DNA of 64,000 nt from Juglans regia (Eukaryota > Streptophyta > Magnoliopsida > Fagales > Juglandaceae): the NCBI RefSeq assembly GCF_001411555.2, contig NW_023354173.1, positions 1 to 64,000 on the forward strand, read 5' to 3'. Positions within the stretch are counted from its first letter, which is position 1, and the number at the start of each line of letters is the position of its first letter. Both the position numbers and the translations under genes were made by a program. Shown in pieces: positions 1 to 9,543 of this stretch. The notes beneath the pieces are model-generated. The model did not search any database and was not told the origin of the DNA. It saw nothing but the letters and a program-made list of their open reading frames with translations.

Positions 1-4
1 AAAA

Positions 5-1612
5 ATGCACACGTGCCATGTGGCACACATTGCTCTAAAGACCAGAGACACCTACATGTGGTATCTTGATAGCGGGTGTTCTCGCCACATGTCGGGTGAT
101 AAAAGTCTATTTAAAACAGTTGAGGAGTACAAGTGTGGAACAGTAACATTTGGAGATGGGGGAAAAGCTGATATAATAGGAAGGGGTGAAATTGAAATAC
201 CTGGACTACCCGTCTTGAGAGAAGTCCTATTTGTTGATGGATTAAAAGCAAATCTCCTAAGTATAAGCCAAATGTGTGACAATGGTGCAGAAGTCCGGTT
301 TTCAAAAGATATGTGTATTGTTTCAGATAATAATGGAAATTGCATGATGCAGGGAACAAGGACATCTGATAACTGTTATGGCCTTGCCTCTAAACCTCAG
401 TATAGTTGCAATAGTACTAAGAGTGAAACTACTGACCTCTGGCATCAAAGACTTGGACATGTGAATCACAAAAATCTGTCTAAGATTGCCAAGAAAGAGA
501 TGGTGATAGGATTGCCTGAGCTGGGTAAAGCAGAGACTCCTGTTTGTGGGTCATGTCAGTTGGGAAAACAAGTTAGAACAGCTCACAAGAACACAACGGC
601 TATCCTGACCGAACGACCATTAGAGTTGCTGCACATTGATCTGATGGGACCCTCTAGAACTGAGAGCTTGGGGGGAAAGAGATACATACTGGTAATGGTA
701 GATGATTTCACTAGATACTCCTGGGTAGAATTTCTGAGAGAAAAAGGTGAAGCTCCTAATGTGATTAGAACTTTGTGCAAGAAACTTCAGAATGAGCAAG
801 GGAAAGCAATAGTCAGAATTAGGAGTGATCATGGAAGAGAGTTTGAAAACTCAAATCTTGAGAGTTTCTGTGATGAAGAAGGTATCAGTCAAGAATTTTC
901 TGCCCCTATCACTCCGCAACAAAATGGAGTGGTCGAAAGAAAAAACAGAGTTATTCAAGAAATGGCACGGGTCATGATTCACAGCAAAAGTGTACCTACT
1001 CACTTCTGGGGAGAAGCTGTGAACACAGCATGTCATATTGTGAATAGAGTCTATCCACGACCAAACACTTCCAAAACACCATATGAGATGTGGAAAGGAA
1101 AGAAACCTAATGTGAAATACTTCCGGGTGTTTGGAAGTAAATGCTACATTTTGAGAGATAGGGAAAACTTAGCTAAGTTTGACCCTAAGAGTGATGAGGG
1201 AATTTTTCTTGGATATTCCAGAAACAGTCGTGCTTATAGGTGTTACAATCTACGCACCCAAACCGTCATGGAATCCATAAATGTGGTGGTGAATGATGCT
1301 CCTGGAGAGGAGTTAAACAAGGAAGAGCTAACCCACACACCGAGTGAAATTGGACAAGAAGATTTTGGTACACTGAATCAGAACTTAGAGACCTCTTCAA
1401 GTGAAAAAGTGAGTTACCAAAAGGAGCCCTCTTCAAGAGTAAAGTTAAATCATCCTCAGGATAACATCATAGGACACATAGATGAAGGAATGAGGCTGAG
1501 GAGGAAAGTGATAAATCAATTGGCTTACTCAAGCTACATCTCACAAATTGAACCAAAGAGAATCGAAGAAGCATCTCACAAATTGAACCAAAGAGAATCG
1601 AAGAAGCCTTAA
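5..1612 (+). CDS. Copia pol, first part: protease end, GAG-pre-integrase and integrase (interrupted ORF)
   Basis: The frame is open from the window edge, so the first ATG is probably internal. Residues about 19-30 carry the copia protease motif [11 protein letters not shown], with catalytic D at about 22. GAG-pre-integrase follows near residue 145 ([14 protein letters not shown]), then CGSC zinc-ligand residues. The integrase core has D at about 212 (HIDLMGP), D at about 275 (SDHGREF) and E at about 311 (NGVVERKNR), which is the DD35E spacing. An FLGYS motif marks the integrase C-terminal part. The ORF stops at 1612 only because of a 35-bp direct duplication (1537-1571 and 1572-1606) that shifts the frame. 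Downstream pol continues in another frame. In an intact element this would be one polyprotein acting in cytoplasmic particles and the nucleus. Confidence 0.93.
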   Translation: MHTCHVAHIALKTRDTYMWYLDSGCSRHMSGDKSLFKTVEEYKCGTVTFGDGGKADIIGRGEIEIPGLPVLREVLFVDGLKANLLSISQMCDNGAEVRFSKDMCIVSDNNGNCMMQGTRTSDNCYGLASKPQYSCNSTKSETTDLWHQRLGHVNHKNLSKIAKKEMVIGLPELGKAETPVCGSCQLGKQVRTAHKNTTAILTERPLELLHIDLMGPSRTESLGGKRYILVMVDDFTRYSWVEFLREKGEAPNVIRTLCKKLQNEQGKAIVRIRSDHGREFENSNLESFCDEEGISQEFSAPITPQQNGVVERKNRVIQEMARVMIHSKSVPTHFWGEAVNTACHIVNRVYPRPNTSKTPYEMWKGKKPNVKYFRVFGSKCYILRDRENLAKFDPKSDEGIFLGYSRNSRAYRCYNLRTQTVMESINVVVNDAPGEELNKEELTHTPSEIGQEDFGTLNQNLETSSSEKVSYQKEPSSRVKLNHPQDNIIGHIDEGMRLRRKVINQLAYSSYISQIEPKRIEEASHKLNQRESKKP

Positions 1613-1626
1613 ATGATGAGAATTGG

Positions 1627-3111
1627 TTGAATGCTATGCATGAAGAAATAAACCAATTTGTGAGGAATAATGTGTGGTACTTGGTGCCAAGACCAGAGAA
1701 TCACAATGTCGTGGGTACTAAGTGGATATTTAAGAATAAGTCGGATGAGAATGGTACAATAGTGAGAAATAAAGAAAGATTGGTTGCTCAAGGGTATGCA
1801 CAAATGGAAGGAATAGACTTTGACGAGACCTTTGCACCAGTTGCTAGACTTGAATCTATCCGGATATTATTCAGCATTGCATGCCACATGTGTTTTAAGC
1901 TGTATCAAATGGATGTCAAGAGTGCATTTCTGAATGGGATCCTCCAAGAAGAAGTGTACGTCGAACAACCGAAAGGTTTTAATGATCCAAAATACCCTAA
2001 TCATGTCTATAGGTTGAAGAAAGCCTTATATGGTTTGAAACAAGCTCCTAGAGCTTGGTATGAGAGGCTTACTTCATATCTTGAAGATCACAATTTTCTG
2101 AGAGGAAATGTTGACAGAACACTGTTTATCAGAAAAGTTGGAGAAGACATAACAGTTGCTCAAATCTATGTAGATGACATTGTATTTGGATCATCGATTG
2201 ACGCCTTGGCTCTTGAGTTTGCTGAAGAAATGAAAAATGAATTTGAAATGAGCATGGTGGGTGAACTAACCTTCTTCTTAGGACTCCAAGTGAAACAGTT
2301 AGATAATGGGTTGTTCATATCTCAATCCAAATATGCAAAGGAATTAATCAAAAAATTTGGATTAGATGGGAAAAGCCATGCCAGAACCCCCATGAGCACG
2401 AGTGTTAAGCTTAGTACTGATGGGTCAGGCAAGAATGTTGAGCAATCCTTGTATAGGAGCATAATTGGGAGTCTACTGTATCTCACTGCAAGTAGACCAG
2501 ACATTGCTTTTAGTGTTGGGGTCTGTGCTAGATTTCAAGCCAATCCTAAGGAATCACATTTAGTAGCTATCAAACGCATACTTCGCTATGTAAATGAGAC
2601 AGTCAATTATGGGATCTGGTATTCTAGAGACTCTAATACTGAGCTTGCAGGCTATTCCGATGCTGACTGGGCAGGTAATGCAGATGATAGGAAAAGTACT
2701 TCTGGTGGGTGTTTCTATGTCGGCACAAACCTTGTTGCCTGGATGAGCAAGAAGCAAAACTCCATATCGCTATCCACGGCTGAGGCTGAATATATTGCTG
2801 CAGGCAGCTGTTGCACGCAATTGTTGTGGATGAAGCAAATGTTGTGTGACTATGGCATTACTCAAGGTATGATGAGCATTTATTGTGACAATACTAGTGC
2901 CATAAACATTTCAAAAAATCCTGTCCAACACTCTAGGACCAAGCACATTGACATTAGACATCATCTTATTCGAGAGCTGGTAGAAACACGTGTTGTGACT
3001 CTTGAGTACATTCCCACCGAACACCAACTAGCCGACCTTTTCACTAAACCTTTGGATGGGCTTCGGTTTGAATTACTTAGAAAGGCTATTGGTATCTGTG
3101 CATTGACCTGA
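1627..3111 (+). CDS. Copia pol, second part: reverse transcriptase and RNase H
   Basis: This 494-residue ORF is the continuation of pol in a second frame. Reverse transcriptase motifs in order are [10 protein letters not shown] (N-terminal palm), [27 protein letters not shown] and the catalytic IYVDDIVFG near residue 180. RNase H begins around [20 protein letters not shown] and includes [10 protein letters not shown] and the [19 protein letters not shown] stretch common in Sirevirus-like copia elements. The C-terminal [10 protein letters not shown] is the usual end of copia pol. The listed start is simply the first ATG after the frame break; the real coding continues from the upstream ORF. 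All catalytic residues looked for are present, so the 35-bp duplication is the main visible lesion. Confidence 0.93.
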   Translation: MNAMHEEINQFVRNNVWYLVPRPENHNVVGTKWIFKNKSDENGTIVRNKERLVAQGYAQMEGIDFDETFAPVARLESIRILFSIACHMCFKLYQMDVKSAFLNGILQEEVYVEQPKGFNDPKYPNHVYRLKKALYGLKQAPRAWYERLTSYLEDHNFLRGNVDRTLFIRKVGEDITVAQIYVDDIVFGSSIDALALEFAEEMKNEFEMSMVGELTFFLGLQVKQLDNGLFISQSKYAKELIKKFGLDGKSHARTPMSTSVKLSTDGSGKNVEQSLYRSIIGSLLYLTASRPDIAFSVGVCARFQANPKESHLVAIKRILRYVNETVNYGIWYSRDSNTELAGYSDADWAGNADDRKSTSGGCFYVGTNLVAWMSKKQNSISLSTAEAEYIAAGSCCTQLLWMKQMLCDYGITQGMMSIYCDNTSAINISKNPVQHSRTKHIDIRHHLIRELVETRVVTLEYIPTEHQLADLFTKPLDGLRFELLRKAIGICALT

Positions 3112-4733
3112 GGGTTGAAACATGCATAACATGCATTGCATGCATTACATGCATTTTTTTTCTTCTTTCTTTTATTTTTGTTATTTTGTGATTATTCATC
3201 GTCTTATTCCTTTTTGGGTAATACTGCCTTTACATGCACTCCATGGTTGTGATTTTTAGTTATTGGTGCTGTTAATTCTAAAAATCTAGGTGCATGTGTC
3301 TTTTGAGAATTGTATCATATATCTATGGCTTACAAAGGTTTGAAACATGAGTATCAGTTGTAATCTGTGACTAGCTTCACACACTTCACTCCACGCTTAG
3401 TCAATCGACGTTTCACCACCGTGAGTTCTTGGGGAGGCAATCAAAAGTGTTAGGAAACTCTACCTACACACAGAATTGACCACGGGCTAGACAACCTCAT
3501 TATTGTTCCCTTGCACAAAGAAAAAGAAAAAGGGATGTTGTTGCATATTTAAAAAAAAAAAAAGAGGATAAAAGAAAAGGGTAAACAAGTATCCTGACAT
3601 TGATACAGATAATCAAACAGAAGCATCTAGGTGCTAGCAGCATTGGGTTTGACTTTCTGCATCATGGAAGAGTTTCTCAAACACTTATGGTTTCTTGTAC
3701 AGCCCAACCCCACTCACACCTTTTGGTTGAAATTTCTTGATTAAGCAAGGAATTTGTCAACACGGCTGTTTTGATTACTTGTGATACTTTGTTTTTATTA
3801 CCTGCGTGTTTTATAATGACATGATGCCTTTCTACATTTGATGTGTGTGAATGATTTAAAAATTAACCTCATTAATAGTTGGATCACACTGATTTTTTTT
3901 TAAAGGCAGAAAAGTAAAATTGTGGGAAGCCGCTCGAGCGAACTTAAAAGCCGCTCGAGCGAAAGTGTTTTAAAATGCCCCGCGCCCCTCTTTTTCCCCA
4001 GCCTGCTTCTTTCTCTCTGCGCCGTTTCTTCTTCCCCTTCTTGCGCGACATCTCTCTCTTCTCACCGTGTGTTTTCATTTGATTTCTCTCAAGAAATCCC
4101 ATTATAATCACGGTAAGTCTCTAATCTTTGATTCTCTCCAATCATTTTCGGTTTTTATCTTGAATTTCTTCATGCATTTTCCATATACATGCATTTCGGA
4201 ATTTAGGGCTTTTGATTTGGGGATTCCGAAATGGAGCATTCTTGGTGATTTGTTTGGTGTTTGAATGGACCTCTTGGTTGTCCATTCCTATTCTCTTTGT
4301 ATTTAGGAGGTTCTTAGAACCCCCAAGGGGTTTTTCATTTGGTTTGTACTTGGATGCACTCCAAGTGCTCGGTAAAATGCTTCAATGAAGTTTAATTTCT
4401 TATTTTCATCATGCATTGATACTACATTATCCCCATGGTCATGTTTGTCTATTCTAGTGTTGGGATAGTGTTTGGCATTGAGACTTGGGACCTCCATTGG
4501 GTTTAAAACCCAATCTTGGCTTAATTGAGTTTGAAGTGCTCAAAAATGCAAAATGGTTGTTATATTGTGTTAGTGGGCATGTGCATTGTGCATTATGCAT
4601 TTTGACATTGTTTTAGCAACATTGCATAAGTTTGGCTTGGTTCACAATTAGGCATGTGCATTCATCAAGCATTGGGCATTTCACACTACCTTTAGCCTTG
4701 TCTAACGGTCATTGATTTTGTCCAGCATCTATC
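3112..4733 (+). promoter_or_regulatory. Spacer between pol and the extra ORF, with promoter-like and 5'-UTR-intron-like structure
   Basis: There is no long ORF here. Just after pol (3120-3155) ATGCAT occurs four times in about 35 bases. From about 3900 the DNA looks like a gene start. Two CGCTCGAGCG palindromes (3931-3940 and 3952-3961) are followed by a C/T-rich leader (3975-4080) and then a canonical splice donor CG|GTAAGT at 4113. A branch-point-like CTAAC (4702-4706) and an acceptor TTTTGTCCAG at 4725 come 8 bases before the ATG of the next ORF. The implied 613-bp leader intron (4113-4725) is an inference from splice signals. The same palindrome is arrayed in the LTR upstream of its TATA box. 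Confidence 0.5.
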
Positions 4734-5825
4734 ATGTCTCGAAGGGTTCGTTCACGCCAAAATCCTCCAGCCCCCGCTCAAGCACATTTTCGCAATCCTC
4801 ATGCAAGAGAACTCTACACTCAAAATTTTTCCACCCGTTCTCTTATTGTTGAGCGGGAAGTTCTCCTTGGTGAGCTTTCTGAGACGGTAATTCCTCGCAT
4901 TTTTGAGTCTCGCCAGTGGCTCGCCTTGACCACTGGTCATCCCACTCCTTCTGTGGAGTTGGTTAAGGAGTTCTACTCCAATATTGATGCCATCGCTGAT
5001 GATGGCTCTTTTGAAGTCAGTCTCCGGAACATTGTTTTCCGGGTGACTCCGGGCATGGTTGCGGACTTGCTACATGCCCCGCGAGTGGCAAACCCCACTT
5101 ATCCATATACACGGACTTCTCCTCCAAGTCCGACTGTCATTGTTCAATGTTTAATCGGTCATTTTTCGAGTTGGGATGGTAAGACACCCATTCTCACCTC
5201 TCGTTTTTCACCCGAGTTTCTCATTCTCAGTAGGATAGTCCTTACAAACCTTTATCCTACTGGTCATCAGAGTGATGTCGGTCCTGACCGCGCCACTCTT
5301 TTGTATGCATTGATAAATGATGTCTCCATTGATCTGGGGAGTCATCTGTGTCGGGTCATGCTTGAGGCGTTTAATTCCCCGAAACTACGGACTGGCTTGC
5401 CTCTCGCCTGCCTCATTACTAGGTTAGCCCTCTCTCAGACTGTTATGCTTCGTCCTAATGAGCCTAGAGTTCCTCTTAAGGCTCCCATTGGGCGTAGGAC
5501 CATGCAGTTGAGTCGTGCTCACATTACCCCTCACCCACTGGATGTTGAGCATCCTCCTGCATCTTCCTCTCAGCCATCCACATCTCAGCCTTCGACTTCT
5601 CAGCCATCTAGTTCACAGCCTCAGGGCCCGGCAGCGGGATCAGTCGATCCCAGCCTTCAGCAGGTTCTTGAGTACCTTGCCCGGCTTGAAGCTCGGTTTG
5701 AAGCCCGATTTGATCATCTTGATGCCAAAGTTGACAGCTTTCAGCAGCTTGTGACTAAACGCTTCGACGATATTGAGGAGCAGCTTGATGAAGAAGATGG
5801 CAGTCAATCTGGTGGGGACAGTTGA
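4734..5825 (+). CDS. Extra Sirevirus ORF in env-like position (putative plant transposon protein domain)
   Basis: This 363-residue ORF lies between pol and the 3' LTR, where Sireviruses may carry an env-like gene. Residues about 35-245 (from LIVEREVLLGEL through HPTPSVELVKEFYSNI to ITRLALSQTVML) resemble the domain called putative plant transposon protein in plant genomes, whose function is not established. Residues about 270-300 are a Ser/Gln/Pro-rich linker with SQPSTSQPS repeats. The tail (about 305-350, LARLEARFEARFDHLDAKV) has heptad-like spacing and is likely a coiled coil, ending in an acidic EEQLDEEDG stretch. I see no signal peptide or membrane segment, so a true envelope role is unlikely. 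The start follows a predicted spliced leader. The ORF has no internal stop. Confidence 0.75.
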   Translation: MSRRVRSRQNPPAPAQAHFRNPHARELYTQNFSTRSLIVEREVLLGELSETVIPRIFESRQWLALTTGHPTPSVELVKEFYSNIDAIADDGSFEVSLRNIVFRVTPGMVADLLHAPRVANPTYPYTRTSPPSPTVIVQCLIGHFSSWDGKTPILTSRFSPEFLILSRIVLTNLYPTGHQSDVGPDRATLLYALINDVSIDLGSHLCRVMLEAFNSPKLRTGLPLACLITRLALSQTVMLRPNEPRVPLKAPIGRRTMQLSRAHITPHPLDVEHPPASSSQPSTSQPSTSQPSSSQPQGPAAGSVDPSLQQVLEYLARLEARFEARFDHLDAKVDSFQQLVTKRFDDIEEQLDEEDGSQSGGDS

Positions 5826-5844
5826 CACCCTTGGAGTTTGTGAC

Positions 5845-5890
5845 AAAAAGGGGGAGTATAGATCAAGGGGGAGTATACATTTAGGGGGAG
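5845..5890 (+). other. Cluster of three polypurine tracts
   Basis: Three GGGGGAG-containing purine runs occur at 5845-5856, 5865-5873 and 5883-5890, about 350 bp before the LTR. Repeated polypurine tracts upstream of the 3' LTR are a known Sirevirus trait. They could prime plus-strand DNA synthesis, but the tract next to the LTR is the usual primer. Confidence 0.8.
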
Positions 5891-6229
5891 TAGCAAGAAA
5901 GCTGTTGGGGCAGCTTTGTTTTGTTTTGTGGAGGAGCAGCTATTTTTATTTGTATCACATGCTGCTCATGCTACTATTGTTTGTCTAAATTGAAAAACAA
6001 TGTATGTTTTAATTATTAATGAAAAGTCTTTTCTGAGAACTGTGCTACAAGTGTTTATGCTTATGAGATTATTTCTTGCATATTGTTATTGGTACGTTTA
6101 ACCGTTTGTTAAGTTTGCAGAAATATCTCAATGTGCTCAAGACTTTTTGCCTAAATAATGGGAATCCTGATTTGGGTGTGTTAGGATTAAGTCCTATGTA
6201 TAGGTTAGAGGTTTTGTCACAGAAATGCC

Positions 6230-6241
6230 AAAGGGGGAGAT
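6230..6241 (+). other. Polypurine tract adjoining the 3' LTR
   Basis: The run AAAGGGGGAGAT directly precedes the TG that opens the LTR at 6242. This is the expected plus-strand primer position, and it fixes the left LTR border. Confidence 0.88.
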
Positions 6242-6349
6242 TGTTGAGGGAAAAATGTGTTCAATTGGCATATTCTTGTGAAAACCTATGTAAAGTTGAG
6301 TTGTAACAAGTGTTGATGCATTAGTACATGAAAAATATTGAAGTGTGCT

Positions 6350-6750
6350 CAACATGGCTCGACTGGCGCTCGACTGGCGCTCGAGCGGAACCTTCCAGAG
6401 AGGTTCGCTCGATGGCGCTCGACATGGCGCTCGAGCGGAACCAAGACAGAGTGGTTCGCTCGAGGTGAGCTTGACGTAACGCTCGAGCTGAACCCATCCA
6501 GAGTGGTTCGCTCGATGTGCGCTCGACTTGGCGCTCGAGCGGAACCAAGACAGAGCGGTTCGCTCGAGGTGAGCTTGACGTGGCGCTCGAGCAGAACTCA
6601 TCCAGAGTGGTTCGCTCGATGTGCGCTCGACGTGGCGCTCGAGCGGAACCCATCCAGAGACATCCAGAGACGCTCGCTCGACACCTCGCTCGAGCGGTTT
6701 CAGAAGATAACGTGCGCTCGACCTTCGCTCGACACCTCGCTCGAGCCAAT
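6350..6750 (+). repeat. Eight-unit palindrome array in the LTR
   Basis: The core CGCTCGAGCG (a perfect 10-bp palindrome) or a one-to-two base variant recurs near 6378, 6428, 6480, 6532, 6584, 6636, 6687 and 6738, a period of 50-52 bp. Each unit also carries GGAACC...CAGAG.GGTTCGCTCGA, in which GGAACC and GGTTC face each other as a second inverted repeat. The array lies just upstream of the LTR TATA box, the typical place of Sirevirus palindromic repeats thought to be regulatory. Confidence 0.9.
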
Positions 6751-6801
6751 GTTCAAAGACAACCTAAAATTCATGTTTTGGGCGCCGTGACTTGCTGGGA
6801 C

Positions 6802-6810
6802 TATAAATAT
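6802..6810 (+). promoter_or_regulatory. LTR TATA box
   Basis: TATAAATAT lies about 50 bp after the palindrome array and about 590 bp before the LTR end. It is the best candidate for the core promoter of the retrotransposon. In this 3' copy it would drive outward transcription antisense to the split B3 gene. Confidence 0.6.
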
Positions 6811-7397
6811 AACAGATCATTTCTGTTGTGTGGTGTGGAAAAACAGAGCAAAACCTTAAGTGTTTCAAGAGCCAAAGAGAGAAACCTATTCCTCACCTTG
6901 TGAATCTCTTTTGGACAAACACTAATCCACCACACCACTCTCAAAATCAAACCTCTTTCAAAGTCCATTGAAGTGGACGTTTTGTTGGCCGGAAGGTTTC
7001 CGGAGCTGCTGTTGATGCAGAGATCGAGAGGTTCTCGTGGAAAGCTATAGAAGGTCGGAGTTCCGACACTACATGCGTGTAGAGATCGAGTGGGTCACTC
7101 GTGATGTTGCAAGCCAAGTTTAGGAACTACAAAGGTTTTGTGAGTGTCACTAAATTGGTTGTAATGAACTTTTTCTATAGTGGATTTTAGGTGGTGCCTT
7201 ACACCCGGAGTGGTTTTAGAATTTGAAGAAGTTCTTCAAATGAGTTTCCACTTCGTGACCAAAATCATTGTGTTAATTATTCTTGTTCATTGATTAACTG
7301 TTTATTTGTTTCTGTTATTGAAAAGACCACAAAAATTGGAATACACCTATTCACCCCCCCTCTAGGTGTAGTGATTGGTAGAACCACTGCTTTTTCA

Positions 7398-8578
7398 AAA
7401 TTAACTGTAATATTATATAAGATTCCAGACCTTCAAACTCTTGCTTGGCCGGATGCAGATAGCCTTGTGCTTTTAGCTTCTTCTGCTTTACCTCTTTAGA
7501 TTGAGTGCGGTTTGGTGTAGAAGAGTGAGGAACCCATTTAGGTAGATTGGAGATTTTCTCAGTTTTAGCACTTGGATTCGTTCTCTTCATCTTTTGAGGC
7601 CTTGGATCGCATGGCAACTTCTCCCTTCTTTTGTATGTTCTAAAGTTATCTAATATCTCCATAGAACTATCATTTTCAGTTTCTTCCTTTGGTGAAACTT
7701 GGAGTTTTTCACCAAACTTTCCCCCCTTAATTTGGGAGCTGTGGGTGGGATAATCTATTTCAGTTGCACTCATATCAAATATGAGTATATGAAAGCGAGA
7801 ATTTCCTTCATATCTGAAAACTAGAAAGTGTCCCGGCTTCACAGAGTAGTACTCCATGAACTCTTGCCAACCCTTCTGTAACCAGATTTCACCATCAAAT
7901 CTCGTCAATTCTAGTTTCCATTCTGCACCATTTGGAAGATTAAGAAATGCTAGGTTTGACAACCCTTCTCCATGTTTCCTTACAAACCTTCTCGGAATCA
8001 TCTGTAAAGAATCTATGGTTAAGTTTACAATAAATAAAAAAATGCAGCAGAACACATCAAACACGTACACACAGTTCTTGTCATGCATTTGAAACCCTTA
8101 AATTTGGGTTGACACTTGAGACTTTCTTACTTTTACTGTCACTTGATAGAAAACACTTTGTTTCTTTAGAGGCCAACAAACTGAACTACTCTAAAGTTAG
8201 AAACTGAACTGAAGCGAATAAAAGGATTTTCCTTGTTTATTTTGTAGTAAACAGGAAATAGTTTAGAGTAAGTTCAGCCAGTACTAGTTGTTATGACAGT
8301 GACAGTTTATAACTTTCGAAGTTTAAGAACCTAATGGCGTTAGACTCGCTCTGCTCTCCGTGTGTTCAGCATCTTACAGCCAAACCAAAAGAAACAGTAC
8401 TTTATTTGATTATTTTTCACAAAACAGCAGTGTCAAATTCTTGAATCAGATGAATAGAAATGAATATGCTTACAAGCTTCCCATGTCGTAGAGAATCAGC
8501 TAGAATTATCTTGAAAAAATGTGGAGCTTTCACCTCAACTCCCGGACTTTGATCGTCTCTCTGGCCTTGAGAAGCCAT
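7398..8578 (-). CDS. B3-domain transcription factor (VRN1/REM-like), interrupted by the retrotransposon; 5' part
   Basis: Exon 1 is 8474-8578 (ATG at 8576-8578, 35 codons, ending APHFFKIILADSLRHGKL then GT). Exon 2 starts at 8001 after a CAG acceptor and is open to the insertion at 7397. Together they encode one complete B3 DNA-binding domain, residues about 18-115: FFKIIL, IPRRFVRKHG, FDGEIWLQKGWQEF, YSVKPGHFLVFRYEGNSRFHILIFD. The ATEIDYP segment that follows is typical of VRN1-like proteins, then comes a Lys/Ser-rich linker. Family members often have a second B3 domain, and any such exons would be left of the retrotransposon and outside the window. The frame runs about 13 codons into the LTR as a chimeric end. 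The gene is either truncated or has gained a very large intron. Confidence 0.8.
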
Positions 8579-9313
8579 AGTTAAACCTGAAGTTTTCCCA
8601 AGTAAGGATCAGAGTAAGTGTGAAAACATGAGCTTCTATTAACAGTGCCAACATGCTGGGTCGTTGTGCTCAATAATACAGAGATTTATTGTTATCTCAT
8701 TGGTAAAGATGTGAATTCTGACACAAATCAGCTCACAATTACTTTCTAGCTTCTTTACTTGGTAAAGGTATTTGTTTTAACTTGCTTCAGATGGGGAATA
8801 AATAGAAGGGTCAGAGTTCATCGAAGGCTGATGAAGAGCTATTAAGCCAATTGCAGAGAGAAAGTCTGCTTTTGCCTGACATCTTGTAAGATATACATGA
8901 AGGGTTGAAAAACATTTCCTTACTGTTTACGTTTTCTGTTATGAATTCAGGCATTCATTTCTCACCAGATCATCTCATGTAACACCTGGATGCAGAAAGT
9001 GTCCCCCATTAGCAGAGTTTCCCGTTTCAAAAAATTCGTATACTCAATGCACGGGGTTTTACACCTTCCAATAGTCTAGGACTCTAGAGAAAGGATTAGA
9101 CCGTTGAAGTTCAGGGAAAATGGATGACAGATTGGAGGAGTCAAGGAGTCGAGAGTGAGGATTAGAATCCAGTTTTCGGGTTGTTCAAGATCAAATTGAC
9201 ATTTTTATGATATCAGGGATTGAGTTTTCATTATGAGAATGACTTGCCAAGTTTCCCAACAAAAACAAAAACAAATGGAGTACTTTGAATGAAGCCAAAA
9301 ATGATAGAAATTC

Positions 9314-9543
9314 AAATAAAATAGAAAATGAGAAAATGGGGAAGAGGGGGAGAGGAGAGGAGAGAGAGAGAAAAGATTTTGAGGGGCTCTACAATCTAAT
9401 CTTTACTGTTGTGATTAAATTCAAAACATAAATTCATATTTGCATAAAATAGAGAATGAGAAAATGCAGAAGGGGAGGAGAGGAGAACGAGGGAGAAAGA
9501 TTTCAAGGGCTACATCTTACTATTGTGATTAAATGCAAAACAT
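9314..9543 (+). repeat. Diverged tandem duplication, purine-rich (two copies)
   Basis: Copy 1 (about 9314-9429) and copy 2 (about 9443-9543) share AAAATAGA.AATGAGAAAATG, a GGAGAGGAGA purine block, then TTGTGATTAAAT.CAAAACAT. Copy 2 is shorter and about 10-15% diverged. Confidence 0.7.

Larger units (their letters stand above)
1..7397 (+). mobile_element. Ty1/copia Sirevirus-type LTR retrotransposon, 5' part cut by window edge
   Basis: The order protease, GAG-pre-integrase, integrase, reverse transcriptase, RNase H is that of Ty1/copia. Three further traits point to the Sirevirus lineage: a long internal region after pol carrying an additional ORF (4734-5825), several GGGGGAG polypurine tracts before the 3' LTR, and a long LTR with CG-rich palindromic repeats. 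The LTR starts TGTTGAGG right after the last polypurine tract and ends TTTTTCA at 7397. The 5' LTR, primer-binding site and gag lie left of the window. pol is broken by a 35-bp tandem duplication, so this copy is probably not autonomous. The element sits inside a B3 gene. The 5 bases after the LTR (7398-7402, AAATT) are the expected right-hand target-site duplicate, but the left copy is not visible. Confidence 0.93.
6242..7397 (+). repeat. 3' LTR of the Sirevirus (about 1156 bp)
   Basis: The LTR opens with TGTTGAGG after the polypurine tract and closes with TTTTTCA at 7397. Inside are an array of about 51-bp palindromic repeats (6350-6750), a TATA box at 6802-6810 and, near the end, a CACCTATTCACCCCCCC run that is common near Sirevirus LTR ends. 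The following DNA (from 7398) is coding sequence of a B3 gene on the other strand, which confirms the border. The 5' LTR is outside the window, so LTR-LTR divergence and insertion age cannot be estimated here. Confidence 0.88.

Noticed and set aside
4734..5825. Reading the extra Sirevirus ORF as a true envelope protein
   Set aside because: No signal peptide or transmembrane segment is visible; the domain looks like the plant transposon protein type.
6194..6903. Overlapping ORFs on both strands inside the LTR (128-150 codons)
   Set aside because: They are created by the 51-bp GC-rich repeat array, which lacks stops in several frames; the products are repetitive and match nothing.
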